This document shows positions 43,244 to 50,885 of a DNA stretch of 64,000 nt, one piece after another (position 1 is the first letter of the stretch; each line of letters begins with the position of its first letter). The stretch covers positions 4,101,501 through 4,165,500 of the forward strand of contig NZ_LT629771.1 of NCBI RefSeq assembly GCF_900105175.1, in the 5' to 3' direction. Source of the stretch: Jiangella sp. DSM 45060 (lineage in GTDB: Bacteria; Actinomycetota; Actinomycetes; Jiangellales; Jiangellaceae). Under the pieces are notes generated by a model. The model searched no databases. It saw nothing but the letters and a program-made list of their open reading frames with translations, and was not told the origin of the DNA. The translations under genes were made by a program, and so were the position numbers.

Positions 43244-43390
43244 TCATGCGTCGGCGAGCAGGTCCATCGAGCTCTTCCCGTCACCTAGCCGCTCGTCGAT
43301 CTTGTCGTGCCAGCGCTTATGCCGGGAAAGGTCTGCGACCTGCGCAGTGCAGATGCCACACACGCCGGGGATCACCTTCTGTTTGGCCAT
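43244..43390 (-). CDS. 48-residue C2H2-type zinc-finger protein
   Basis: The short minus-strand frame MAKQKVIPGVCGICTAQVAD, then LSRHKRWHDKIDERLGDG, has the spacing C-x2-C-x9-H-x3-H of a classical zinc finger, followed by an amphipathic tail ending in DLLADA. Codons mostly end in G/C. It stands alone in an otherwise gene-free stretch (43025-43555). Possibly a small DNA-binding regulator. Confidence 0.55.
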   Translation of the reverse strand: MAKQKVIPGVCGICTAQVADLSRHKRWHDKIDERLGDGKSSMDLLADA

Positions 43391-43490
43391 GCCGGCGGAT
43401 CGTAGCGTGCCGCTCTCGCACGCGTCAGTCGCCGAACGACCGCCGACCCCACCAGGTGCATAGGAGCGGTACTCATCGGCCCGCGCCGTC

Positions 43491-43541
43491 GTTGCCTAGT
43501 ACTAGGCAGGCGGCTTCTTGTCTTGTACAGTACTAGGCAAC
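43491..43541. promoter_or_regulatory. Palindromic operator upstream of the HTH gene
   Basis: TGCCTAGTACTAGGCA (43493-43508) is a perfect 16-bp palindrome; a second half site, GTACTAGGCAAC (43530-43541), pairs with GTTGCCTAGTAC (43491-43502). Both flank the likely promoter and end 14 bp before the start codon. Confidence 0.75.
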
Positions 43542-43555
43542 GGATGGAGGCAGGG

Positions 43556-44107
43556 ATGACGACACAGCGACACGAGCTGGAAGCCTGGCTCGGCGACGAC
43601 CTGGCCGGCCTGACGACCGAACAGGTCGACCAGCTGATGCTGATCGTCGAGGCGATCGAGCAGATGTACCCCGGCGCCGACGACGAGGACGAGCGCCGCG
43701 AAGCCCTTACCGCGGCGACTCAGTTCCTCGCCGGCGAAACCACGCTGGCCGAGGCTGCCGCGCGCCGGGCTTCCGCCCGGCTGGCGGTCGAACAGGCCAC
43801 CGCCGCGCTCCGCACGGTCGTTGTGGCGGCCGCCCTCGACGGCCGATCGGACAACTCCATCACCACCGAGACCGGGCTGTCGCGCGAGACGGTCCGGGCA
43901 TGGCTCGGCCGCACCGGCGAGATGGCCCGCGACGTGCGCGGCGCAGCCAAGGACGCTCGCGAGCACCCGGACGACCCCGACGTCGTGCAGAACCGCGACA
44001 AGCTCATCCGGATCGCCCGTGCCGGCGGCCGGAGCTTCTCCGATCTGCACTTCGTGACCGGCCTGGAACTGTCCGACCTCCGCCGCATCGTCGGCGAGCC
44101 GACCTGA
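43556..44107 (+). CDS. Helix-turn-helix regulator-like protein
   Basis: A 183-residue acidic protein. The centre holds a helix-turn-helix: VVAAALDGRSDNSITTETGL followed by SRETVRAWLG. The N-terminal half is helical and a C-terminal repeat of the same type (RSFSDLHFVTGLELSDLRRI) may be a second DNA-contacting unit. A palindrome of 16 bp plus an extra half-site sits right at the promoter and suggests self-control. ATG chosen with GGAGGCAGGG upstream. It is convergent with the end of the transfer operon. Confidence 0.65.
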   Translation: MTTQRHELEAWLGDDLAGLTTEQVDQLMLIVEAIEQMYPGADDEDERREALTAATQFLAGETTLAEAAARRASARLAVEQATAALRTVVVAAALDGRSDNSITTETGLSRETVRAWLGRTGEMARDVRGAAKDAREHPDDPDVVQNRDKLIRIARAGGRSFSDLHFVTGLELSDLRRIVGEPT

Positions 44108-44130
44108 CCCCAGCACCGGGCGAGAGCCCA

Positions 44131-44748
44131 CTATCCCGGATCGGCGTTGGCGCCTCGGTCACGGGCGAGGATCGTCGCGGCGTCCGTCAGGTCCTCGGCG
44201 GCCGATCGAGCGGCCGCACCGGCGGCGGCGATGTGTCCGCCGATCGTGATGTGAGCCGGCAGCTGGTCGCGCGTCTGGTCGGTCGCGGCCGCCAGGGCTT
44301 CGGCCTGGCTGGCCAGCGCGCGCAGTGTCGCCGGGGTCACGTCCGGCGCTGTGGTGCTCTGGGTGGCGGCGTGCTCGGCCACCAACTGGTCCCAGGCCGG
44401 CGGGTCTTCGCCGAGTTGGCGGATGTGCCGGTCGGCGACCATGCGCTGCAGGGGTTCGTCGGCGGCCCAGATGAGGGAGTCGATGGCGCGGATGGCGGCG
44501 GCGACCTCGAGGAGCGCGTTCTCCGACATCGTCAGGTGGGCGCGCTCCGTGTCGCGGGCGGCGCTGGGCGCCTCGACGGCGAGAACGTGCGCTGCGCGCT
44601 CAACCAGGACCACCCAGCAGTCCAGGTTCTTCCGGACGGCGTCGACGAACTGTTCGACATCCAGGGTCTCGGCGGGCCACCTGTTGGGACCTATGACCTC
44701 GTTCAGCAGGTCGCGTGCGTCATACAGGTTGTCGATCGGGCCGTTCAT
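44131..44748 (-). CDS. Helical hypothetical protein, end of transfer operon
   Basis: A 205-residue all-helical protein (PATLRALASQAEALAAATDQ near the C-terminus). That segment resembles AVTPAKLRRLVGQAESLAAE in the frameshifted gene at 45343-45848, so the two may be paralogues. Its ATG overlaps the upstream gene's end by four bases. It is the last gene of a long overlapping series that starts with the transfer ATPases, so it probably has an ICE-linked role that is unknown. Confidence 0.7.
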   Translation of the reverse strand: MNGPIDNLYDARDLLNEVIGPNRWPAETLDVEQFVDAVRKNLDCWVVLVERAAHVLAVEAPSAARDTERAHLTMSENALLEVAAAIRAIDSLIWAADEPLQRMVADRHIRQLGEDPPAWDQLVAEHAATQSTTAPDVTPATLRALASQAEALAAATDQTRDQLPAHITIGGHIAAAGAAARSAAEDLTDAATILARDRGANADPG

Positions 44749-44999
44749 CGCACCTCGCCCGGTCTCGCGGAGGACTGGCCAGCGATGGCGGTGACGGTCA
44801 CGACGCCGCCGTAGAGCACCTGCATCGCCAGGACGGCGCCGGCGCAGCGGGAGCACAGACACTGCGGCCGCGACGACATCTCCATCTGGCCCGGCGGGTA
44901 GACGGCGGTGGCGATCATGTCGGCGTCGTACTCCCGGCACACGTCGCAGTCGTTGCGCTGGTGCGGGTACGCCAGCCGGATCGGCTCACTGCTGGTCAT
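44745..44999 (-). CDS. Small Cys-rich protein
   Basis: An 84-residue protein with DCDVCREYDADMI and CLCSRCAGAVLAMQV: two CxxC knuckles spaced like a zinc ribbon. The start overlaps the previous gene by ATGA and the end overlaps the next one, showing a tightly packed operon. Function unknown. Confidence 0.65.
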   Translation of the reverse strand: MTSSEPIRLAYPHQRNDCDVCREYDADMIATAVYPPGQMEMSSRPQCLCSRCAGAVLAMQVLYGGVVTVTAIAGQSSARPGEVR

Positions 45000-45346
45000 G
45001 GCCGCTGCTCCGGGGTCGCGGCCGCGAACGCGAGTGCCCTGGTGATTGTGCGCACCAGGTGCCCGGCCTCCTCGGTCACGTCGTGCGCCTGGCTCCACAC
45101 CATGCGCGCACCGTAGGTGTAGAGCGGGTTGCCGTGGCCGTCGTGCTCGATCTTGCCGCTGAGCGGCGCCAGCGAGATGTCGCGGAGCGCTTCCAGGACC
45201 TCGCCGGCGGCGACGAGCCGCTCCGGGCCGACGGCCTCCAGCAACGCCCGGCCGACGAAGGCCAGCGCCTCGGCCTCGTCCTGGCGCAGCTGTCCATCCT
45301 TCTCCTCGATCGTCATGCTGGCGTTGGTGACATGGTCGGCGCTCAT
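44996..45346 (-). CDS. Hypothetical protein, transfer operon
   Basis: A 116-residue acidic helical protein (EEKDGQLRQDEAEALAFVGR, ALLEAVGPERLVAAGEVLEA, RDISLAPLSGKIEHDGHGNP). No family recognised. It overlaps both neighbours by ATGA, and so is presumably translated in series with them. GGAGG lies just upstream of the ATG, inside the previous gene. Confidence 0.65.
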   Translation of the reverse strand: MSADHVTNASMTIEEKDGQLRQDEAEALAFVGRALLEAVGPERLVAAGEVLEALRDISLAPLSGKIEHDGHGNPLYTYGARMVWSQAHDVTEEAGHLVRTITRALAFAAATPEQRP

Positions 45347-45848
45347 CGTGTGTCCTCCGGGTCGTGGTTGGCGGCTCGGACCGGTGTGACCACCGCGCCG
45401 TCGAGCCGCTCGCGGGCGTCCATCGCGTGGCCGGCGCACATCGGAACGCCGTCGCCGTTCGCGTCACGCACGTCGAACGCGACCGGCTCGCTGCACGGCA
45501 GGCCCAGTCGGTCGTAGCCCCACGACCGGCCGCAGTCCAGGACAGCGCACCAGCGCGGCCGCCACTCGATCGCAGCGTGTTGCCGTGCTCCGGGCAGACA
45601 CCCCAGTCCGCACCGCAGGTCGACCGGCCCCGCACCCAGGCCAGGTCACTGGCCGTCGCGACGGGCTCGCGCGCGATCTGGGCCGCAGTGCCAGCGGCGT
45701 CGTCCAGCCGGAACCCCGCGAACCGGGTGGACTCGTTCGGGTCGGTGCGCAACCGGTCACGGACGGCGGCGAGCTCTGCTGCCAGGGACTCGGCCTGTCC
45801 GACCAGGCGCCGCAACTTCGCCGGCGTCACCGCATGGTCGGTGCTCAT
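45343..45848 (-). pseudogene. Hypothetical operon gene interrupted by a frameshift
   Basis: Frame one runs from MSTDHAVTPAKLRRLVGQAE through CGADWGVCPEHGNT; frame two takes over near 45580 with AIEWRPRWCAVLDCGRSWGY, PCSEPVAFDVRDANGDG, CAGHAMDARERLDG and ends with ATGA overlap at the next gene's start. Only the joined version (~168 residues) makes sense: both halves carry the same sort of Cys/His sites and frame two ends in the operon's usual overlap. A single-base change or sequencing error is likely; programmed frameshifting is less so. Confidence 0.65.
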
Positions 45849-45952
45849 CATCGCCACGTCTCGTTGGCCGCCTGCCGGGAGATCCCGACCGCCGCGCCGA
45901 CGCGCTCCCGCCGCTTCTGGGTATCGGTCATTCCTGTGCGTCTGCGCGCCAC
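45848..45952 (-). CDS. Possible 34-residue HTH-like peptide
   Basis: GTG start; the C-terminal RRERVGAAVGISRQAANETW resembles a single helix-turn-helix unit. The stop overlaps the next start (TGATG). Short, so only moderately supported. Confidence 0.4.
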   Translation of the reverse strand: MARRRTGMTDTQKRRERVGAAVGISRQAANETWR

Positions 45953-45982
45953 TTGGGGGTGTCCTTCCAGATTCGTTGACCG

Positions 45983-47008
45983 TCAGATCCCGGGCACCGG
46001 CCGGCTCGGCGCCATCTGGGTGTGAGTTGCCCGAGGCGGAGCGGCTGGGGGCGCCGGATCCGTGAGGTAGGCGCGGAACGCCCGGGCGCCAGGCATGTCA
46101 GCCGGCGTTCTGCCCGGGTGTTCTCGTGGTGCCAGTCCGGTCGCTGGGACGACCGTGGACTGGGTGATCACCTCGAACAGGCGCCTTGCGAGAGGGTCAG
46201 TGCGAGCGGCGTCGGGGTCGCCGGTCCAGCCGATCGTCACTTCAACGGGTGCCCGCAGTCCCAACTGCTTGGCGATCTCCTGGGCCGCGTGAGTGAAGTT
46301 CCGGGCGTAGTCGGCCTTCTGCGCGGCGTACTCGTCTTGGACGGCTCGGATCGTGTCGTTCACCCGTTGCCGCAAGTCGTCGGGGATGGTCTCACCACTG
46401 AACTGGAGTCCCTGGAGGACGTAGTGGTAGTTGTCCTGCAGCCCGAAGCCGTCGAACTGGTCGTTGACGTCAAGTAGCAGCTTGATCGGCTCAGAGCGGT
46501 GAGTGGGCAGCGGGTCCGGGACGGTGCTGCCGAGCAGGCCTGCCACTGCGGTGGTGTTCAGGGTGACTGGTTGGCCGGCGAGCAGTTGCTCGATCCCGCC
46601 CAGGTTGCGGGCCACGTCGGTGAGCGCGGAGGCGAGTTCGTCGGCGAAGTGAAACGGCGCATTGCCCTCGTCGTCGATGAGGCGGCGGACGTCGTCGGCG
46701 AGTTCGGTCATGGTGTCGACGACCAGGTCGTAGCGACTCTCGTCGGAGCCGAGGCGCTGGCCGGCGCCAATCGCGACGAGGCTGGTGACCAACGCGGTTC
46801 GGGTGTCGGATCGCTGGCCTTCGAACAGGACGTTCGTTCCGCCGATGCGGGTGTTGACGGCCGCGAGGATGCATGCGAGGTCGTCGGCGAAGCTGAACGG
46901 TCGTTCGCCGACGTCGGTGAGGTACCGCTCCCGCGCGAGTTCGGTCAGGGTGAGGGTGACCTTCTCGGTCGGCCGAAGGGACTCGTACGGGATGCCGTAG
47001 TCGGTCAT
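45983..47008 (-). CDS. Helical protein with repeated FADD motif and GI tail
   Basis: A 341-residue protein whose N-terminal half has two related repeats: FSFADDLACILAAVNTRIGG and FHFADELASALTDVARNLGG. The same motif recurs in the next gene (47037-48314), so both belong to one family. A C-terminal low-complexity region (DPAPPAAPPRATHTQMAP) leads to the tail SRPVPGI. The ATG is preceded by AACGGAAGGACGAACC. No known domain; acts in the operon that encodes the transfer ATPases. Confidence 0.75.
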   Translation of the reverse strand: MTDYGIPYESLRPTEKVTLTLTELARERYLTDVGERPFSFADDLACILAAVNTRIGGTNVLFEGQRSDTRTALVTSLVAIGAGQRLGSDESRYDLVVDTMTELADDVRRLIDDEGNAPFHFADELASALTDVARNLGGIEQLLAGQPVTLNTTAVAGLLGSTVPDPLPTHRSEPIKLLLDVNDQFDGFGLQDNYHYVLQGLQFSGETIPDDLRQRVNDTIRAVQDEYAAQKADYARNFTHAAQEIAKQLGLRAPVEVTIGWTGDPDAARTDPLARRLFEVITQSTVVPATGLAPREHPGRTPADMPGARAFRAYLTDPAPPAAPPRATHTQMAPSRPVPGI

Positions 47009-47036
47009 GGTTCGTCCTTCCGTTCCGGTGGGGTTG

Positions 47037-48314
47037 TCAGATGCCGAGCGCCGGGTTACTGGTCATCTGGGTCGGCTGGCTGCGAGTTGTCCGCGGGGAT
47101 GCCGTGGGTGCTCGATGGCGGCCTTCCACGGCGCGTCGCATCTGGTCGAGGCGGATGCTCCGCAGTACCGCGGCGCGGTCCTTCTCGGGGACCTCGGCGA
47201 GTTGAAGCCGGTCGGTGATGTCGCGGAGTCGTGCGGCGTCGTCGTCCGCGCTGTGCGGGAGGCGGTGGTGGTCTTGCCAGACATGCACGAGGGCTTTTTC
47301 AAAGCCGTGATCGGGCATGGAGAGGTGATTTGATCGCCACTCGGCGTGCTCGATCGGGTAGTTAGTGTTCAGCCAGGCTTCGGCCTGGGCGAGCCGGGCT
47401 CGTCGTCGGTCGAGCAAGTCCGTGCACTCGGCGCGCAACTCCGACGTCAGCGTTTCGATGGTGAGGGCCGTGTGGCCGTTCTCGCCCGTCGCAGCGCGCC
47501 ACAGCCCGAGCAACTGCGTGCGATCGTGCGCAGCCTCGCCATCGGTGACGACGAATTCGTAGGCGTATTCCCAGACGGTCGAGAGGCCGGGATCGGACAC
47601 GCTGAGCCACGCGCGCGCCTGTGCCGTCTCGACGTCGTCGCGCTGCTGACCGCTCATTCCGTCGTACCTGCGCGATCGCCATTTCTCGACGATCTCCCAC
47701 TGGAGCCTGTCCGAAAGTGCCGCCGCACCCGCCTGGAACAACTCGGTGAACCGTTGCTCCAGGGCTCTGTGCTGCGCCTGGTCGGTGGTCTTCATCCAGG
47801 CCCAGGCTTGGGCTCGGTGGAGCGGGTCCGTAGTGGTGTCGTTGCCGAGCAGTTGTGCGAGCGCGGTGGCTGGTTCTGTGCTCGCTGGCCCACCGAGCAG
47901 TGCCTGATTCCCGCCGACCTCGTTGCTGACGGCGGCCAGGATCTGCGCGACGTCGTCGGCGAACGCCCGGCCCGCAGTGAGGTCGTGGCGGACCAGCGCG
48001 GTCAGGGCGTCGACGGCGGCGCCGACGTACGGAGCCGGCGCCCGCACGGGGGTGTCGCCGGCGCCCCTTGCGCGCACCGCGTGTGTAAGCCTGAAGAGGT
48101 CGCTCGTACGGGCGGAGTAGCCCGCCGCGGCGGCGATCGGATCTGCGTCGAAGGGGCCGTCGGCGACGTAGCCGACGCTGGCGGCCCGGCGTGTCTGGTC
48201 GAGGATGATCGCGAAGTCATTGACGAAGTCGCCGCCGTCGCGGCCGGTAGCGATCTGAGCGACGCCGTTGAGCGCTTCGACCGCGTTCGCGACGAGGCCT
48301 GCGTGGCTGGTCAT
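47037..48314 (-). CDS. Helical protein with repeated FADD motif and NPALGI tail
   Basis: A 425-residue protein, all-helical. FVNDFAIILDQTRRAA and FADDVAQILAAVSNEVGGNQ are the family repeats shared with the gene at 45983; a long charged middle region (RRRARLAQAEAWLNTNYPIE, RLQLAEVPEKDRAAVLRSIR) follows. It ends QMTSNPALGI, a tail close to that of the 45983 and 17886 proteins. The ATG overlaps the HNH gene stop by ATGA. Function not recognised; could be an effector or a structural partner moved by the T4SS. Confidence 0.75.
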   Translation of the reverse strand: MTSHAGLVANAVEALNGVAQIATGRDGGDFVNDFAIILDQTRRAASVGYVADGPFDADPIAAAAGYSARTSDLFRLTHAVRARGAGDTPVRAPAPYVGAAVDALTALVRHDLTAGRAFADDVAQILAAVSNEVGGNQALLGGPASTEPATALAQLLGNDTTTDPLHRAQAWAWMKTTDQAQHRALEQRFTELFQAGAAALSDRLQWEIVEKWRSRRYDGMSGQQRDDVETAQARAWLSVSDPGLSTVWEYAYEFVVTDGEAAHDRTQLLGLWRAATGENGHTALTIETLTSELRAECTDLLDRRRARLAQAEAWLNTNYPIEHAEWRSNHLSMPDHGFEKALVHVWQDHHRLPHSADDDAARLRDITDRLQLAEVPEKDRAAVLRSIRLDQMRRAVEGRHRAPTASPRTTRSQPTQMTSNPALGI

Positions 48315-48721
48315 GGGTGTCGTTCTCCCTCTGGATCGGCGCCGGCGGCGCGTTGGCGTTGTCGCCGCAGGATGGTGATGAGTTGTGTGGTGGCGGCGGC
48401 GCGTGGGAGCTTCCGCCAGTGCCTTGAGCCGTCGAGGACCTGGTGGAGGCGTTCGTGGCAGGTCCGGCACATCGGGACCAGGTCGCGATGGTGTTCGCGG
48501 CCGAGGTTCTCGTAGGTGGCGTGGTGCAGGTCGCCGCTGGTGAGAGTCCACTCCGTTCCGCAGACCGCGCATCGGGGTGCGCGGCCGGTGGCGGTGACTT
48601 CGTCGTGGTACCAGCGCTCGCGGCGGCGCCACCACCTGGGAGAGGCCATGTATTCCGCGTAGCGGCGCCGGTAGGCGGCTCGCCGGGCGTCTCGGCGAGC
48701 GAGCGGGCGGAGCGGTCTCAT
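48311..48721 (-). CDS. HNH endonuclease
   Basis: A 136-residue basic protein. CAVCGTEWTLTSGDLHHATY and NLGREHHRDLVPMCRTCHER contain the HNH beta-beta-alpha metal site (LHH, then N/H) plus two CxxC zinc knuckles that stabilise it. The N-terminal ~35 residues are Arg-rich and probably bind DNA. Overlaps both neighbours by ATGA, so it is made together with the transfer machinery; nicking during conjugation or cutting of a competitor are both possible. Confidence 0.85.
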   Translation of the reverse strand: MRPLRPLARRDARRAAYRRRYAEYMASPRWWRRRERWYHDEVTATGRAPRCAVCGTEWTLTSGDLHHATYENLGREHHRDLVPMCRTCHERLHQVLDGSRHWRKLPRAAATTQLITILRRQRQRAAGADPEGERHP

Positions 48722-49059
48722 GGTCGTCCTGTTCCGGTGGGTGGGTCATCCACGAGGGTGCGGAGGATCCGGACGCTGCGGGCGACGCGGACCTGGTCGG
48801 TGACCTGCTCGGCGCTGTAGTGGTCCAGGATGGCCAGAGCGCACCGGGCGGCCTGATGCGGCGGGTGCGGCGCGTGGTCACCGACGTCGATGCGTTGTCC
48901 GGTTGGTTGGCCGTCGACCAGGGCGTCCATGGCGTCGCCGACGACAGCTAGGGCTAGCAGGTCGTGGAGGCTTCTGGTCGGCGTGTCGAGGATGTAGGCG
49001 GCCGAAGCGAGAATCTGCCAAGCCTCCCGGATCGGCCCCGGCTCGGTGGACGTCGTCAT
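48718..49059 (-). CDS. Hypothetical protein, transfer operon
   Basis: A 113-residue helical protein (REAWQILASAAYILDTPTRS, LHDLLALAVVGDAMDALVDG, ALAILDHYSAEQVTDQVRVA). No motif is recognised. ATG overlaps the coupling-protein gene end by ATGA, and its own stop overlaps the HNH gene, so it is co-translated. A small accessory factor of the transfer system is inferred by position only. Confidence 0.65.
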   Translation of the reverse strand: MTTSTEPGPIREAWQILASAAYILDTPTRSLHDLLALAVVGDAMDALVDGQPTGQRIDVGDHAPHPPHQAARCALAILDHYSAEQVTDQVRVARSVRILRTLVDDPPTGTGRP

Positions 49060-50885
49060 CGGGTCACCTGCGCAGAGGGGGCGCTGCTCTGGGCAGCGAA
49101 GGCGTCGCTGATCAGGTCGGCGACGGCATCGCGTGCGGCCGTGATCTCGTCGGCGTCGGGACGTCTTCTCCAGTCGGTGAGGCTGAGCATGATCGGCGCG
49201 GCCGAGCGCAGCATCAGCAGCCCAGTGCCGAACGGCAGGGTGCGGATCCGGGCGGCATCGAGGATCGGGACGCGCCGAAGAGATACCTGCCGTGAGCGGG
49301 ACCCGTCGCCGCGGCCGGTCGACCGAGACAGCGACACGGTCTCCTCGTCGCGTTCGCCGATGAGCGTGACGAGGTCCTGCAGGTCCTTGGGTGTGGAGCC
49401 GCCACCGAGGATCACCTTGGCGATCGCGGAATCCCAGATCGCGTGCGCCAGGTTCTCGCCGTAGCCATCGCGGATCTGCGCGACCGACTGGAACACGGCG
49501 GTGGTGACCATCCCGCTGCCGCCACCCTCGGACATGAGCGACGGCAGCGACGAGATCGCGAGGAAGTTGTGCAGCTCGTCCAAGATCAGGTTCAGTGGTG
49601 GGTCCAGCCGCGCTCGGGGCGAAGCGGCGGCGAGACGGCGGGCCGTCTCCACCAGGTCCTCGATCAGCGCGTTGATGAGCGCGCCAGCGTTGCCGGCGCC
49701 GTTGGACGTGCCGATCAGATAGAGGGTGCCCTTGTCGCGCAGGAACCGGACGGGGTCGAACTCCTCCCCCGGCGACGGCGACACCGCGGCCAGCACCTTC
49801 GGCGCCGCGAGCGCACCCAGCGCGGAGCGGACGCCGAGCCAGATGGAGTCGCGGGTGCGCTGGTCGGCGGTGGCGGCGGCCTCGAGGGCGTCACCCCAGC
49901 CGTAGGCGGCGCGGGGGTTGTCGGCGAGGATCCGCGCGGCCTCGAGCGCGGCGACGGGGTCGAGGGACCACCGGTACAGGTCGCGCGGGGTGTGCCCGGC
50001 CAGCGCGGCGGCGTGCAGCATGCCGCGCAGGACCGCCTCGGTCTGGCCCTGCCAGAAGGCGCCGTTCTCCACGCCCTTGCCGCCGACCCCGCTGCCGGCG
50101 GCCAGGCCGCGCGCGCGGACCATCGCGGTCTCGGGGTCCTCGCATCCGCGCACCGGGGACCAGCGCAGCCCATTGGAGATCCCCGGCGCGAGACCCTGCG
50201 GGTCGAAGACCGCCACCGGGCCGACCTTCTCGCGGGCGGCCATGGTGGCGGTCAGGTTGTCCGGCCGGGTGCTGTTCGTGACGACGGCACCCGGGGCGTC
50301 CAGGATCATCGGGATGACCAAGTGCAGGCCCTTCCCCGACCGGGGCGGCCCGACGATGACCCGGGAATCCTCGACCGGCGACCAGACGGCGACACCACGC
50401 GAGTGGCCGAGCAGCTGCCCGCAGTCACCAGGCCCCGCCTTCTGGAGCCCGGGGCGCAAGTGCGTAGCCCGGGCCATCAGACTGCGCTCGCCGGCCGCGC
50501 GCAGCACCTCGCTGCGGGTCGCGGTGCCGGCCGGGTAGCCGATGCTCGGCGGCCGCGCGCCGCCGCGGCGGCGCCACACGAAGTGCGCGGCGATCGTCAG
50601 AACGGCACCCGTTGCGATGACGATCCCTGTGATGGCCCACACCAGGACGGGTGACGGCATCGGCGTCGCCCACGCGGCGGCCGGGTCGGCGGGCTGACGC
50701 ACCGCTGCCCAGGCGCGGGAGGCGGCGAACGCCGGTACCGTGTGCCCCGTGGTCACGGCCGCCAGCGCCGCACCGCACCAAGTGAGCAACAGTACGGTGG
50801 CCACGGCGCCCACGCTGATCAGACCGACGATGGCTACGGTGTCATCGCGGCTGGCCCCCAGCGGTTCGGATGCCATCCTGATCAC
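49056..50885 (-). CDS. VirD4/TraG-like type IV coupling protein
   Basis: A 609-residue ATPase: two N-terminal membrane helices (SVGAVATVLLLTWCGAALAA and AITGIVIATGAVLTIAAHFV), Walker A GPPRSGKG (~178-185) and Walker B LILDELHNFL (~435), with the TNSTRPDN and WQGQTEAVLRGML segments typical of TraG/VirD4 proteins. It docks the relaxase-DNA complex to the secretion channel. The ATG overlaps the VirB4-like gene stop by ATGA; a second ATG three codons later is possible. Confidence 0.92.
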   Translation of the reverse strand: MIRMASEPLGASRDDTVAIVGLISVGAVATVLLLTWCGAALAAVTTGHTVPAFAASRAWAAVRQPADPAAAWATPMPSPVLVWAITGIVIATGAVLTIAAHFVWRRRGGARPPSIGYPAGTATRSEVLRAAGERSLMARATHLRPGLQKAGPGDCGQLLGHSRGVAVWSPVEDSRVIVGPPRSGKGLHLVIPMILDAPGAVVTNSTRPDNLTATMAAREKVGPVAVFDPQGLAPGISNGLRWSPVRGCEDPETAMVRARGLAAGSGVGGKGVENGAFWQGQTEAVLRGMLHAAALAGHTPRDLYRWSLDPVAALEAARILADNPRAAYGWGDALEAAATADQRTRDSIWLGVRSALGALAAPKVLAAVSPSPGEEFDPVRFLRDKGTLYLIGTSNGAGNAGALINALIEDLVETARRLAAASPRARLDPPLNLILDELHNFLAISSLPSLMSEGGGSGMVTTAVFQSVAQIRDGYGENLAHAIWDSAIAKVILGGGSTPKDLQDLVTLIGERDEETVSLSRSTGRGDGSRSRQVSLRRVPILDAARIRTLPFGTGLLMLRSAAPIMLSLTDWRRRPDADEITAARDAVADLISDAFAAQSSAPSAQVTR

